A stretch of 64,000 bases of DNA, taken from positions 682,001 through 746,000 of the forward strand of contig NZ_CALPBZ010000001.1 in NCBI RefSeq assembly GCF_943181415.1, written 5' to 3'. Origin of the DNA: Microbacterium sp. Marseille-Q6648. Lineage in GTDB: Bacteria > Actinomycetota > Actinomycetes > Actinomycetales > Microbacteriaceae. This document shows, piece by piece, positions 9,020-17,721 of this stretch. Position 1 is the stretch's first letter; each line of letters opens with the position of its first letter. The notes beneath the pieces are model-generated. The model ran no database searches. It was not told where the DNA came from and worked only from the letters and a program-made list of their open reading frames with translations. A program made the position numbers and the translations under genes.

Positions 9020-11224
9020 CTATCGCTCGAGCTCGGGCTTCGACGTGTGGGCGGGGGCCTCGGCGTCGGCGAGCGCGACGAGCGACGCCGCCACCGAGTG
9101 GTCGACCTCAGGTTCGGGCAGATCGTGCTGGCACAGCACCATCAGCGCCTTGGCCTCGAGCAGCACCGCGGCGCCGGGTTCGATCGCGGTCGCATCGGCC
9201 TGGACGCCCGCGGTGTCGACGAGCACGTCCCACTTGGGGCTGTACTCGTCGGTGGGGAGCGTGAAGTCCACCGCCTCGTCGCCCGCGTTGAACAGCACGA
9301 TGAAGTGCTTGTCCGAGAGCGGCTCACCACGGCGATCCCGCTCGCGGATGCCGTCTCCGTTGAGGAAGACCCCGACGGCGCGGCCGAAGCCGGAGTCCCA
9401 GTCCTCGGGCTGCATGACGGAGCCGTCCGGGCGCAGCCACACGATGTCGGGGATCGGCGCGCCCTCTTCGCGGCGGACCGGGCGGCCGTTGAAGAATCGG
9501 CTGCGCCGGAAGGTGGGATGGTCGCGGCGGAGCCGGGCGACCGCCGCGGTGAACTCCAGCAGCGGCTGGTCCACGGTCTCCCAGTTCACCCACGTGAGCT
9601 CGTTGTCCTGCGCGTAGCCGTTGTTGTTGCCCTGCTGGGTGCGTCCGAGCTCGTCGCCGTGCAGCAGCATCGGCACGCCCTGCGACAGCAGCAGCGTCGC
9701 GATGAAGTTCCGCTGCTGGCGCGCCCGCATGGTCAGCACCGCGGCGTCGTCGGTCGGGCCTTCGACGCCGTGGTTGTTCGACCGGTTGTGGGACTCCCCG
9801 TCGTTGTTGTCCTCGCCGTTGGCGTCGTTGTGCTTCTCGTTGTAGGAGACGAGGTCGCGCAGGGTGAAGCCGTCGTGCGCCGTGACGAAGTTGATCGAGG
9901 CGACCGGGCGGCGCCCGGAGTGCTCGTAGAGGTCGGCCGAGCCGGTCAGCCGCGAGGCGAACTCCCCCAGCGCCTGGGGCTCGCCGCGCCAGAAGTCGCG
10001 CACCGTGTCGCGGTACTTGCCGTTCCACTCGGTCCACTGCGGCGGGAAGTTGCCGACCTGGTAGCCGCCCGGGCCCACGTCCCACGGTTCGGCGATGAGC
10101 TTGACCTGCGAGACCACCGGATCCTGCTGCACGAGCTCGAAGAAGGTCGCCAGGCGGTCGACGTCGTAGAACTCGCGCGCGAGGGTGGAGGCCAGGTCGA
10201 AGCGGAATCCGTCGACGTGCATGTCGAGCACCCAGTAGCGCAGCGAGTCCATGATGAGCTGAAGCGCATGGGGGTTTCCGACGTTCAGGCTGTTCCCCGT
10301 GCCGGTGTAGTCCGTGTAGTAGCGCTTGTCGTCGTCTTCGAGCCGGTAGTAGGCGGCGTTGTCGATACCGCGCATCGACAGCATGGGGCCCAGGTGGTTG
10401 CCCTCTGCCGTGTGGTTGTAGACGACGTCGAGGATGACCTCGATGCCGGCGGCGTGGAGGGCCTTGACCATCCCCTTGAACTCCTGCACCTGCTGGGCGC
10501 GCTGCCCCGTCGAGGCGTAGGTGTTCTGGGGGGCGAAGAACGCGATGGTGTTGTAGCCCCAGTAGTTCGAGAGCCCCTTGTCCTGCAGCGTCGAGTCGTT
10601 GACGAACTGGTGCACCGGCATGAGCTCGATGGCGGTGACGCCGAGCTTCTTCAGGTGATCGATGACCGCGGGGTGGGCGATGCCGCTGTAGCTGCCGCGC
10701 AGCTCCTCGGGGATGAGCGGGTGCAGCTGCGTCATGCCCTTGACGTGTGCTTCGTAGATGAAGGTCTCGGCGTACGGCGTCTTCGGGAGCCGGTCGCCCG
10801 CCCAGTCGAAGAAGGGGTTGATGACGACGCCCTTCATCATCGCGGCCGCGGAGTCCTCGTCGTTGCGGGAGTCCGGGTCGCCGAAGTCGTAGCTGAAGAC
10901 CGACTGCCCCCAGCGCACCTGACCCTCGACGGCCTTGGCGTAGGGATCGAGCAGCAGCTTGTTCGGGTTGAAGCGCTGCCCGTTCTCGGGGTCGTAAGGG
11001 CCGTGCACGCGGTAGCCGTACCGCTGCCCGGGGCCGACGTTGGGCAGATAGACGTGCCACACGAACGCATCGACGTCGCGCAGCTCGACGCGGGTCTCCT
11101 TCCCGCGGTCGCCGAAGAGGCACAGCTCTACGCGTTCGGCTCCTTCGCTGAAGAGAGCGAAGTTCGTGCCGTTGCCGTCGAACGTCGCTCCCAGGGGATA
11201 GGCGGAACCGGGCCAGGTCTGCAT
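9020..11224 (-). CDS. glgX: Glycogen debranching enzyme (isoamylase type, GlgX/TreX)
   Basis: A 734-aa enzyme that cleaves alpha-1,6 branches of glycogen to supply linear dextrins to TreY. An N-terminal CBM48-type domain (YPLGATFDGNGTNFALFSEG) is followed by the GH13 barrel: VILDVVYNHTAEG, VDGFRFDLASTLAREF, LIAEPWDVGPGGYQVGNFP and VTAHDGFTLRDLVSYN. The ATG at 11224 is preceded by GGAGG. It is the first gene of the trehalose operon and divergent from nirB with 189 bp between. In this context it could equally be called treX. Confidence 0.95.
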   Translation of the reverse strand: MQTWPGSAYPLGATFDGNGTNFALFSEGAERVELCLFGDRGKETRVELRDVDAFVWHVYLPNVGPGQRYGYRVHGPYDPENGQRFNPNKLLLDPYAKAVEGQVRWGQSVFSYDFGDPDSRNDEDSAAAMMKGVVINPFFDWAGDRLPKTPYAETFIYEAHVKGMTQLHPLIPEELRGSYSGIAHPAVIDHLKKLGVTAIELMPVHQFVNDSTLQDKGLSNYWGYNTIAFFAPQNTYASTGQRAQQVQEFKGMVKALHAAGIEVILDVVYNHTAEGNHLGPMLSMRGIDNAAYYRLEDDDKRYYTDYTGTGNSLNVGNPHALQLIMDSLRYWVLDMHVDGFRFDLASTLAREFYDVDRLATFFELVQQDPVVSQVKLIAEPWDVGPGGYQVGNFPPQWTEWNGKYRDTVRDFWRGEPQALGEFASRLTGSADLYEHSGRRPVASINFVTAHDGFTLRDLVSYNEKHNDANGEDNNDGESHNRSNNHGVEGPTDDAAVLTMRARQQRNFIATLLLSQGVPMLLHGDELGRTQQGNNNGYAQDNELTWVNWETVDQPLLEFTAAVARLRRDHPTFRRSRFFNGRPVRREEGAPIPDIVWLRPDGSVMQPEDWDSGFGRAVGVFLNGDGIRERDRRGEPLSDKHFIVLFNAGDEAVDFTLPTDEYSPKWDVLVDTAGVQADATAIEPGAAVLLEAKALMVLCQHDLPEPEVDHSVAASLVALADAEAPAHTSKPELER

Positions 11225-11315
11225 GCAGCCTCCAAGTTGGCGGGAGTCTCACGATAGCGCCCGCTCCTGCACGGTCGTGGCGCGTTCTCACATCTGCTAT
11301 AGGGGCGCAGTGAGG

Positions 11316-11376
11316 GAAACGTTCGCTGGGGGTAACGACGCGCGCAGGGGCGGTGAAACACCCCGCTCGTAGCGTG
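11316..11376 (+). promoter_or_regulatory. nirB upstream element shared with narK
   Basis: GTAAC at 11332-11336, an 18-nt spacer, GAAAC at 11355-11359, a 10-nt spacer, then a -10-like TAGCGT at 11370-11375. The narK upstream region has the same words with identical spacings. A further GAAAC lies at 11316-11320. Half-sites resemble GlnR-type GTnAC/GAAAC words, but the spacing is not the canonical 6 nt. An NnaR and/or GlnR site is the likely reading (inference). Confidence 0.65.
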
Positions 11377-11413
11377 GCCGCCACACGACATCCCGACACC
11401 CTCAGGAGGCGTC

Positions 11414-14095
11414 ATGACCGAGGCAGCATCCCGCCCGACCGGCGACCGCTCCGTCGAAAACTCGAAACATGGCGCTGACGCCCGCGCAACACCGGCCGCG
11501 TACGGTGACCCCATGAGCTCCACCCCCGCCACCGGACCCCACATCGTGGTGGTCGGGGCGGGGATGGTCGCGCACCGCTTCGTCGAGTCGCTGCTCTCGC
11601 GCGCCGACGACACGTGGCGCGTGACCCTCATCGGCGAGGAGCAGCGCCACCCCTACGACCGGGTGGGGCTGACGGCGTTCTTCGCAGGCTCGACGCCCGA
11701 CGACCTGACACTGGACCCGGCGGTCGTGGACGACGACCCGCGGGTGCGCTTCGTCCGCGGCGATGCGGTGGTGCGGATCGACCGCGAGGCACGGCGGGTG
11801 ACGACGGCCTCGGGACTCAGCGTCGCCTACGACCGGCTGGTCCTGGCGACGGGGTCGTACGCGGCGCGCCTGGCCGTGGACGGTTTCGACCTGCCCGGAT
11901 GCTTCGTCTACCGGACCCTGGACGATGTCGAGTCGCTGCGCACCTTCGTGACGCGGCGCTCGGCCGAGCTCGGCCGTCCCCTCACCGGAACCGTCATCGG
12001 CGGCGGTCTGCTGGGGCTCGAGGCGGCGGGCGCGCTGCAGGGCCTGGATGTGACGTGCACCGTGGTGCAGTCCTCCGATCGGCTCATGAGCGCGCAGCTC
12101 GACCTCGCCGGGGGCAACGCCCTGCGCAGGCTCATCGAGGCGCGCGGGATCTCGGTGCGCACCGACACCGTGACCACGCGCCTGGACCCCGACCGCAGCG
12201 GGAGCGTCGCCGGGCTGGAGTTCCGCGACGGCTCGTACGGAGCCACCGACGTGGTGGTGTTCACCGTCGGCGTGCGTCCGCGGGACGAGCTCGCCCGGGC
12301 GGCGCGTCTGGACGTCCACCCGCGCGGCGGCGTGCTCATCGATGGGCACTGCGAGACGACCGATCCGCGCATCCTCGCGATCGGCGAGGTCGCGAATTTC
12401 GACGGGGCGTGCGTCGGGCTCGTCGCCCCCGGCTACGCGATGGCCGAAGTCGCCGCCAGCCGCCTCCTGGGCGGGCAGGCGACGTTCCCGGGGTACGACC
12501 TCTCCACGAAGCTCAAGCTCAGCGGCGTCGACGTCGCGAGCTTCGGGGATGCGTTCGCCGAGACGCCGGGCGCCCTCGACGTTGTGTACGCCGACCCGGT
12601 CGCCGGGGTGTACAAGAAGCTCGTCCTCTCGGACGACGCCAGGACGCTTCTCGGCGGGATCCTCGTCGGCGATGCGTCGGCCTACGGATCGCTGCGGCCG
12701 CTCGTGGGCGGTGCGCTCGGCGGGGATCCCGCCGCCTACCTGATGCCCGAGGGCGCGGTCGCTCCGCCCAGCGGTGACCTGCCCGACGCGGCGCTGGTGT
12801 GCTCGTGCAACAGTGTCACGGCCGGGGCCATCCGCGGCGCCGTCCACGACGACGGGTGCACCGACGTCGCGGCGGTGAAGGCCTGCACGAAGGCCGGCGC
12901 GGCGTGCGGATCGTGCCTCACCACGGTGAAGAAGATCGTCGGCAGCGAACTGACCAAGCTCGGGGCGTCCCTCAGCACCGCCATGTGCGAGCACTTCGAC
13001 ATGTCGCGCCGTCAGCTCTTCGACGCCGTGCGCGTCTCGCAGCTCACCACCTTCAGCGCGGTCATCGACCGGTTCGGGACCGGCCGCGGATGCGACATCT
13101 GCAAACCTGCGCTCGCCAGCATCCTCTCGACCCTCGTCCGCACGCACGTGCTCGACGGCGAGAACGCCACGCTGCAGGACACCAACGACCACGTGATGGC
13201 GAACCTGCAGAAGGACGGCAGCTACTCGGTGGTCCCCCGCATCCCCGGTGGGGAGATCAGTCCGGAGGGCCTCGTGGTCATCGGGCAGGTCGCGCAGGAC
13301 TACGGCCTCTACACGAAGATCACCGGCGGACAGCGGATCGACCTGTTCGGCGCACGCCTCGAACAGCTCCCCGAGATCTGGAAGCGCCTCGTCGACGCCG
13401 GCTTCGAGTCGGGGCACGCGTACGGCAAGTCGCTGCGGACGGTGAAGTCGTGCGTCGGCTCGACCTGGTGCCGCTACGGCGTCCAGGACTCCGTGGGCAT
13501 GGCCGTGCAGCTCGAGCTGCGCTACCGGGGCCTGCGCTCGCCGCACAAGATCAAGCTCGGCGTCTCGGGCTGCGCACGCGAATGCGCGGAGGCGCGCGGG
13601 AAGGACGTCGGCGTCATCGCCACCGAAGCCGGGTGGAACATGTACGTCGGCGGCAACGGCGGATTCACGCCCCGACACGCGGTGCTCCTTGCGGAAGGAC
13701 TCAGCGACGACGAGCTGCTCACGGCCATCGACCGCTTCCTGATGTACTACATCTTCACCGCCGACCGGCTTCAGCGGACCGCACCGTGGTTCGAAGAGCT
13801 CGACGGCGGCGTCGAAGGACTGCGAGACGTGATCTTCGACGACAGCCTCGGCATCTGCGCCGATCTCGACGAGGCCATGGCCGCCCACATCGACGCGTAC
13901 GAGGACGAGTGGAAGGCCACTCTGGAAGACCCCGACAAGCTCCGCCGCTTCGCCTCGTTCGTCAACGCCCCGCAGACGCCCGACCCCTCCCTGGCGTACA
14001 CCGCCGAGCGCGGTCAGCCCCGACCCGCGACCGAGAGCGAGCGCGCCGAGGGCCGCGTGCTCATCGCCGGAACCACCCTGGAGGTGCGCCGATGA
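11414..14095 (+). CDS. nirB: Assimilatory nitrite reductase, large subunit
   Basis: An 893-aa NAD(P)H-dependent siroheme nitrite reductase subunit (nitrite to ammonium). In order: FAD/NAD(P)H reductase (VVVGAGMVAHRF near residue 46), BFD-type [2Fe-2S] region (CSCN with ACGSC about 40 residues later, then RGCDICKPAL), ferredoxin-like half domain, and the siroheme/[4Fe-4S] site with CVGSTWC and SGCAREC. The start at 11414 has AGGAGG 9 nt upstream and gives a roughly 40-residue extension. An internal ATG at 11513 would match the usual family start but lacks a ribosome site. First gene of an operon with nirD, cobA and the HemD-like regulator. Confidence 0.96.
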   Translation: MTEAASRPTGDRSVENSKHGADARATPAAYGDPMSSTPATGPHIVVVGAGMVAHRFVESLLSRADDTWRVTLIGEEQRHPYDRVGLTAFFAGSTPDDLTLDPAVVDDDPRVRFVRGDAVVRIDREARRVTTASGLSVAYDRLVLATGSYAARLAVDGFDLPGCFVYRTLDDVESLRTFVTRRSAELGRPLTGTVIGGGLLGLEAAGALQGLDVTCTVVQSSDRLMSAQLDLAGGNALRRLIEARGISVRTDTVTTRLDPDRSGSVAGLEFRDGSYGATDVVVFTVGVRPRDELARAARLDVHPRGGVLIDGHCETTDPRILAIGEVANFDGACVGLVAPGYAMAEVAASRLLGGQATFPGYDLSTKLKLSGVDVASFGDAFAETPGALDVVYADPVAGVYKKLVLSDDARTLLGGILVGDASAYGSLRPLVGGALGGDPAAYLMPEGAVAPPSGDLPDAALVCSCNSVTAGAIRGAVHDDGCTDVAAVKACTKAGAACGSCLTTVKKIVGSELTKLGASLSTAMCEHFDMSRRQLFDAVRVSQLTTFSAVIDRFGTGRGCDICKPALASILSTLVRTHVLDGENATLQDTNDHVMANLQKDGSYSVVPRIPGGEISPEGLVVIGQVAQDYGLYTKITGGQRIDLFGARLEQLPEIWKRLVDAGFESGHAYGKSLRTVKSCVGSTWCRYGVQDSVGMAVQLELRYRGLRSPHKIKLGVSGCARECAEARGKDVGVIATEAGWNMYVGGNGGFTPRHAVLLAEGLSDDELLTAIDRFLMYYIFTADRLQRTAPWFEELDGGVEGLRDVIFDDSLGICADLDEAMAAHIDAYEDEWKATLEDPDKLRRFASFVNAPQTPDPSLAYTAERGQPRPATESERAEGRVLIAGTTLEVRR

Positions 14096-14478
14096 CCATC
14101 ACCGACACGCAGCGCACGGCGCAGCAGACGCCGCGCACGGACTGGGTGCGCATCTGCGCGCTCGCCGACCTCGAGACCGAGCGCGGGCGGGCGGCCCTCC
14201 TCGGGGACACCCAGATCGCCCTCTTCCTCCTTCCCGGCGGTCGTGTGCACGCGGTGTCGAACCTCGACCCGTACAGCGGCGCGCACGTCATCTCGCGCGG
14301 CATCGTCGGCACGCGCCAGGATGCGCCCACGGTGGCGTCGCCGATGTACAAGCAGGTGTTCGATCTGCGCACCGGCGCGTGCCTGGACACCCAGGGCAAG
14401 GAGCCGCGCACGCTGCGGGTCTGGCCGGTGGCGGTCTCGGACGGCCAGGTGCTCGTCCGGCAGGAGGCTGCGACGTGA
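14092..14478 (+). CDS. nirD: Nitrite reductase small subunit
   Basis: A 128-aa Rieske-like small subunit partnering NirB. The fold is recognisable (DWVRICALADLE, GGRVHAVSNLDPYSGAHV, SPMYKQVFDLRTGACLD, LRVWPVAV). The Cys-x-His pairs that hold a Rieske cluster are absent, as known for NirD proteins, so it probably carries no cluster. The ATG overlaps the nirB stop (ATGA), and the next gene begins at its own stop, so all are translationally coupled. Confidence 0.94.
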   Translation: MTITDTQRTAQQTPRTDWVRICALADLETERGRAALLGDTQIALFLLPGGRVHAVSNLDPYSGAHVISRGIVGTRQDAPTVASPMYKQVFDLRTGACLDTQGKEPRTLRVWPVAVSDGQVLVRQEAAT

Positions 14479-15710
14479 CGACGATGCTGGGGGTCTCGCT
14501 CGCCGGCCGAACCGTGGTCATGGTCGGCGCCGGCGCGGTCACCGCCCGGCGCCTGCGCCGATTCGTCGGGGACGGCGCGCGGATCCGGATCGTCGCCCCC
14601 GAGGCGGGCACGGAGGTCCGGGCGCTGATCGCGGAGCACGACCTGGTGTGGATCCCTCGACGCTTCCGCGCGGGCGACCTGGCCGGCGCGTGGCTGGTGC
14701 ACACCGCCACCGGCGACGCCCGCACCGACGCGCGGGTCGCGGCGCTGTGCGAACGGCGTCGGATGCTGTGCGTCAACGCGTCGGACGGCGCGCACGGCTC
14801 GGCACGGCTGAGCGCGGAGGCACGCTCCGGCGACGTCGTCGTGGGTGTCGTGTCGGACGCCGCTGTCGATCCGTCCCGAGCTGCGCGGGTGCGCGACGCG
14901 GTCGCCGCGCTGCTGGACGAGGGACGCCTCCCCATCCGCCGACGGCGCCGGACCGCGCTCGGGCGGGTGGACCTCGTCGGCGGCGGTCCCGGACCCGTCG
15001 ACCTTCTCACGGTCCGCGGTCGACGGCTCCTCGCCGAGGCGGACGTGGTCGTCGCCGACCGCCTGGGTCCCGTGGACGTCCTGCGCGAACTGGATCCCGA
15101 CGTCGAGATCGTCGACGTCGGCAAGCGCCCCGGCGCCCACACCGTGCCCCAGGAGGAGATCAATCGCATCATCGTCGAGCGCGCGCAAGCCGGGAAGCGC
15201 GTCGTGCGGCTGAAGGGCGGCGACCCCTTCGTCTTCGGCCGGGGCGGCGAGGAAGTCGCCGCGTGCCTCGCCGCGGGCATCCCCGTCGAGGTCGTCCCGG
15301 GGCTGACCAGCGTCGTCTCGGTGCCGCAGTCCGCCGGGATCCCCGTCACCCACCGCGGCACGGCGGCCACCCTGCACGTCATCAACGGCCAGGGCGAGAT
15401 CGCCTCGGCCTCCTCACGCGCCGCGCTCGCCGATCCGGCCGTGACGACGGTGATCCTCATGGGGGTCGCCGCGCTGCCTCGTCTGGTCGCCGAGGCCCTC
15501 GCGGCGGGTGCGGCGCCCGAGCAGCCGGTCGCTGTCATCGAGCGCGGACACACCCCGGCGCAGCGCACCACGCGCTCCACCCTGGGTGCGGTGGTCGAGG
15601 ACGCTCGCCGCGCGGCGGTGACGAACCCGGCGGTCATCGTCGTGGGCGACGTCGCCCGCGCGGGACTCCTCCTGCCCGACCGGCAGCTGGCGGGTGACGC
15701 GCTCCGTTGA
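14475..15710 (+). CDS. cobA: Siroheme synthase-like uroporphyrinogen-III C-methyltransferase
   Basis: A 411-aa CysG-like protein. The N-terminal ~170 residues are a Met8-like NAD-binding dehydrogenase/ferrochelatase part (VVMVGAGAVTARRLRRF). The C-terminal ~240 residues are the SAM-dependent methyltransferase: VDLVGGGPGPVDLLTVRG, VVRLKGGDPFVFGRGGEE, EVVPGLTSVVSVPQSAGIP, THRG. It should make precorrin-2 and siroheme, the cofactor NirB needs. The GTG at 14475 overlaps the nirD stop (GTGA), and an ATG nine bases later is an alternative. Whether the N-terminal half is fully active is not certain. Confidence 0.9.
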   Translation: MTTMLGVSLAGRTVVMVGAGAVTARRLRRFVGDGARIRIVAPEAGTEVRALIAEHDLVWIPRRFRAGDLAGAWLVHTATGDARTDARVAALCERRRMLCVNASDGAHGSARLSAEARSGDVVVGVVSDAAVDPSRAARVRDAVAALLDEGRLPIRRRRRTALGRVDLVGGGPGPVDLLTVRGRRLLAEADVVVADRLGPVDVLRELDPDVEIVDVGKRPGAHTVPQEEINRIIVERAQAGKRVVRLKGGDPFVFGRGGEEVAACLAAGIPVEVVPGLTSVVSVPQSAGIPVTHRGTAATLHVINGQGEIASASSRAALADPAVTTVILMGVAALPRLVAEALAAGAAPEQPVAVIERGHTPAQRTTRSTLGAVVEDARRAAVTNPAVIVVGDVARAGLLLPDRQLAGDALR

Positions 15711-16855
15711 CCTCTCCAGCTCCACCCCCGCGCGCTCCCCTCTCGGCCGCTCTCGACGGCTGCACGGTCGTGATCGCCGTCGACCGCAGGTCGGGCGAGC
15801 TCGCCGCAGCTTTGGAGCGCCACGGGGCGCAGGTGCGGCACGCGCCCGCCCTCACGATCGTGCCCCACATCGACGACGAGGCGCTGCTGACCGCCACGCG
15901 AGAGCTCATCGCGCATCCACCCGACGTGGTGGTGGCCACCACCGGCGTGGGGTTCCGCGGGTGGATGGAGGCGGCCGACGAGGCCGGCGTGCTCGACGAG
16001 CTGCACACCGCCATCTCGGGCGCGCAGATCGTGGCGCGCGGGCCCAAGGCACGCGGTGCGATCCAGCAGGCCGGATTCACCGCCGACTGGGTCGCCGAAT
16101 CCGAGACGTCCGCGGAGCTGGGCGAATTCCTGGTCGCGGAGGGTCTGGCGGGCCGGCGCGTCGCCGTGCAGCACCACGGCTCGGGCGCCGACGGCCTCGA
16201 CGAGCTGTTCGCCGCCCACGGAGCGGACGTGGTGAGCCTCACCGTCTACCGGTGGGGACCGCCCCCCGACACCGACGCGGTCATCCGCTCGGTGCAGGCC
16301 ACCGCGCATGGCGAGGTGGACGCCGTGCTCTTCACCTCCGCCCCCGGAACGGCCGAATGGCTCGCCGCAGCCGCGCGCGAAGGGGTCGTGGCCGACATCG
16401 CCGAGCGCGCCCGCGGCGGTCGTCTCCTCCTGGCCGCCGTCGGCCCGATCACGGCAGGACCCCTCGAGCAGGCCGGTATCACGCCGCTCATCGCCGAGCG
16501 CGGGCGCCTGGGGTCCCTCGTCCGTGCGGTCGTCACGCACTTCGGCGGCGGCCACGCCGCGTCGGTGACGACCGGCGTCGGACGACTCGAGATGCGGAGC
16601 GGCGGAGCTGTCCTCGACGGCGTGCACATCCCGCTGTCACGAACCGGCGTCGACGTGCTCGGGGCGCTCTTCGACGCCGCGGGGAGCGTGGTGCCCCGCG
16701 CGCGCCTGCAGAACGCGCTGCCCCGCTCGGGCGCCAACACGCACGCGGTCGAGATGGCCGTAGCGCGGGTGAGGGAGGCGATCGGCGCACCGGAGCTGAT
16801 CAAGACCGTGGTCAAGCGCGGCTACCGGCTGAACGTCCTCGACCCCGACGACTGA
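15707..16855 (+). CDS. nnaR: HemD-like domain fused to a winged-helix DNA-binding domain (NnaR-type regulator)
   Basis: A 382-aa two-domain protein. Residues ~1-265 are a uroporphyrinogen-III synthase fold (VVIAVDRRSGELAAALERHG, TTGVGFRGWMEAA). Residues ~280-382 are an OmpR/PhoB-type winged helix (LSRTGVDVLGALFDAAG, ending LIKTVVKRGYRLNVLD). This architecture, next to nirBD, matches actinobacterial NnaR proteins known to activate nitrate/nitrite assimilation genes together with GlnR (family knowledge). The start is TTG at 15707, overlapping the cobA stop (TTGA). It may also make uroporphyrinogen III, but another hemD elsewhere would be expected. The regulatory role is inferred. Confidence 0.82.
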   Translation: MTSPAPPPRAPLSAALDGCTVVIAVDRRSGELAAALERHGAQVRHAPALTIVPHIDDEALLTATRELIAHPPDVVVATTGVGFRGWMEAADEAGVLDELHTAISGAQIVARGPKARGAIQQAGFTADWVAESETSAELGEFLVAEGLAGRRVAVQHHGSGADGLDELFAAHGADVVSLTVYRWGPPPDTDAVIRSVQATAHGEVDAVLFTSAPGTAEWLAAAAREGVVADIAERARGGRLLLAAVGPITAGPLEQAGITPLIAERGRLGSLVRAVVTHFGGGHAASVTTGVGRLEMRSGGAVLDGVHIPLSRTGVDVLGALFDAAGSVVPRARLQNALPRSGANTHAVEMAVARVREAIGAPELIKTVVKRGYRLNVLDPDD

Positions 16856-16877
16856 GCGCCGCGGCATCCGCGGGAGG

Positions 16878-17555
16878 CTAAGGGAGCAGGTCGGGCCGCA
16901 CAGAGCGCGTGCGCTCGATGCTCTGCTCCCGCCGCCACCGGGCGATGGCGGCGTGGTTCCCGCTCAGCAGCACCGGCGGCACCTCGCGCCCGCGCCACTG
17001 CGCGGGCTTGGTGTAGCTGGGGTATTCGAGGAGCCCGTCCTCGTGGGATTCCTCCACGAGGCTCTCGGGGTTGCCGACCACACCGGGCACCAGCCGCGAG
17101 ATCGCCTCGACCATCGCCATCGCGGCGACCTCACCACCGTTCAGCACGTAGTCGCCGAGACTCATCAGCCGCACGCGTCCGCGGTCGGCGTAGTCGTCGA
17201 CGACCCGCTGGTCGATGCCCTCGTACCGGCCGCAGGCGAAGACGAGGTGATGCTCGGCGGCGAGTTCCCGCGCGACGCCCTGAGTGAACCGCTCCCCCGC
17301 CGGGGACGGCACCACGAGGACGGCCTCGTCGGTGATGACCGAGTCCAGCGCCTCGCCCCAGGGCTCGGGCTTCATGACCATGCCCGCTCCCCCGCCGTAG
17401 GGGGTGTCGTCGACGGTGCGGTGGCGGTCGTGCGTGAAGTCCCGCAGGTCGTGCACCCTCATGTCCAGGATGCCGCGATCGCGAGCCTTGCCGATGAGCG
17501 AGACGTCCAGCACATCGAAGAACGCCGGGAAGATCGTGACGATGTCGATGCGCAT
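16878..17555 (-). CDS. trmD: tRNA (guanine37-N1)-methyltransferase
   Basis: A 225-aa SPOUT methyltransferase that makes m1G37 in tRNAs and prevents +1 frameshifting. The knot and SAM-binding motifs are readable: [60 protein letters not shown] and LVPGVVGN. The ATG at 17555 is the family start, and a further upstream start in the same frame adds non-conserved residues. It is isolated between the convergent regulator gene and divergent narK rather than lying between rimM and rplS. Confidence 0.95.
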   Translation of the reverse strand: MRIDIVTIFPAFFDVLDVSLIGKARDRGILDMRVHDLRDFTHDRHRTVDDTPYGGGAGMVMKPEPWGEALDSVITDEAVLVVPSPAGERFTQGVARELAAEHHLVFACGRYEGIDQRVVDDYADRGRVRLMSLGDYVLNGGEVAAMAMVEAISRLVPGVVGNPESLVEESHEDGLLEYPSYTKPAQWRGREVPPVLLSGNHAAIARWRREQSIERTRSVRPDLLP

Positions 17556-17627
17556 GGGATCGAGTGTAGGCATCCACGCCATGTTTCCCGGATGTGACGG
17601 AACCCTAACCCGTCACGCGAGGGGCGC

Positions 17628-17693
17628 GTGACCCGACGTTGACCGAGAAGTAACCGGCCGGGGGCCGGCGGTGAAACACGCCGTTCATAGCGT
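17628..17693 (+). promoter_or_regulatory. narK upstream element shared with nirB
   Basis: GTAAC at 17650-17654, 18 nt, GAAAC at 17673-17677, 10 nt, TAGCGT at 17688-17693: the same words and spacings as upstream of nirB. Upstream are two more half-sites in 11-nt register: GTGAC (17628-17632), TTGAC (17639-17643), then the GTAAC. The 11-nt periodicity resembles GlnR half-site arrays. It lies in the 166-bp trmD-narK divergent gap. Confidence 0.65.
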
Positions 17694-17721
17694 GAGGGCA
17701 CACTCTCACTCAGGAGGAGCC

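Noticed and set aside
5193-9617. A 1474-codon open frame on the plus strand
   Set aside because: It lies opposite treZ, treY and glgX, has no domain, and its composition (Val/Arg/His-rich, low hydrophobic pattern) is what a GC-rich gene gives on the other strand.
11402-13888. An 828-codon open frame opposite nirB
   Set aside because: Mirror of a strongly supported gene with cofactor motifs; no family features.
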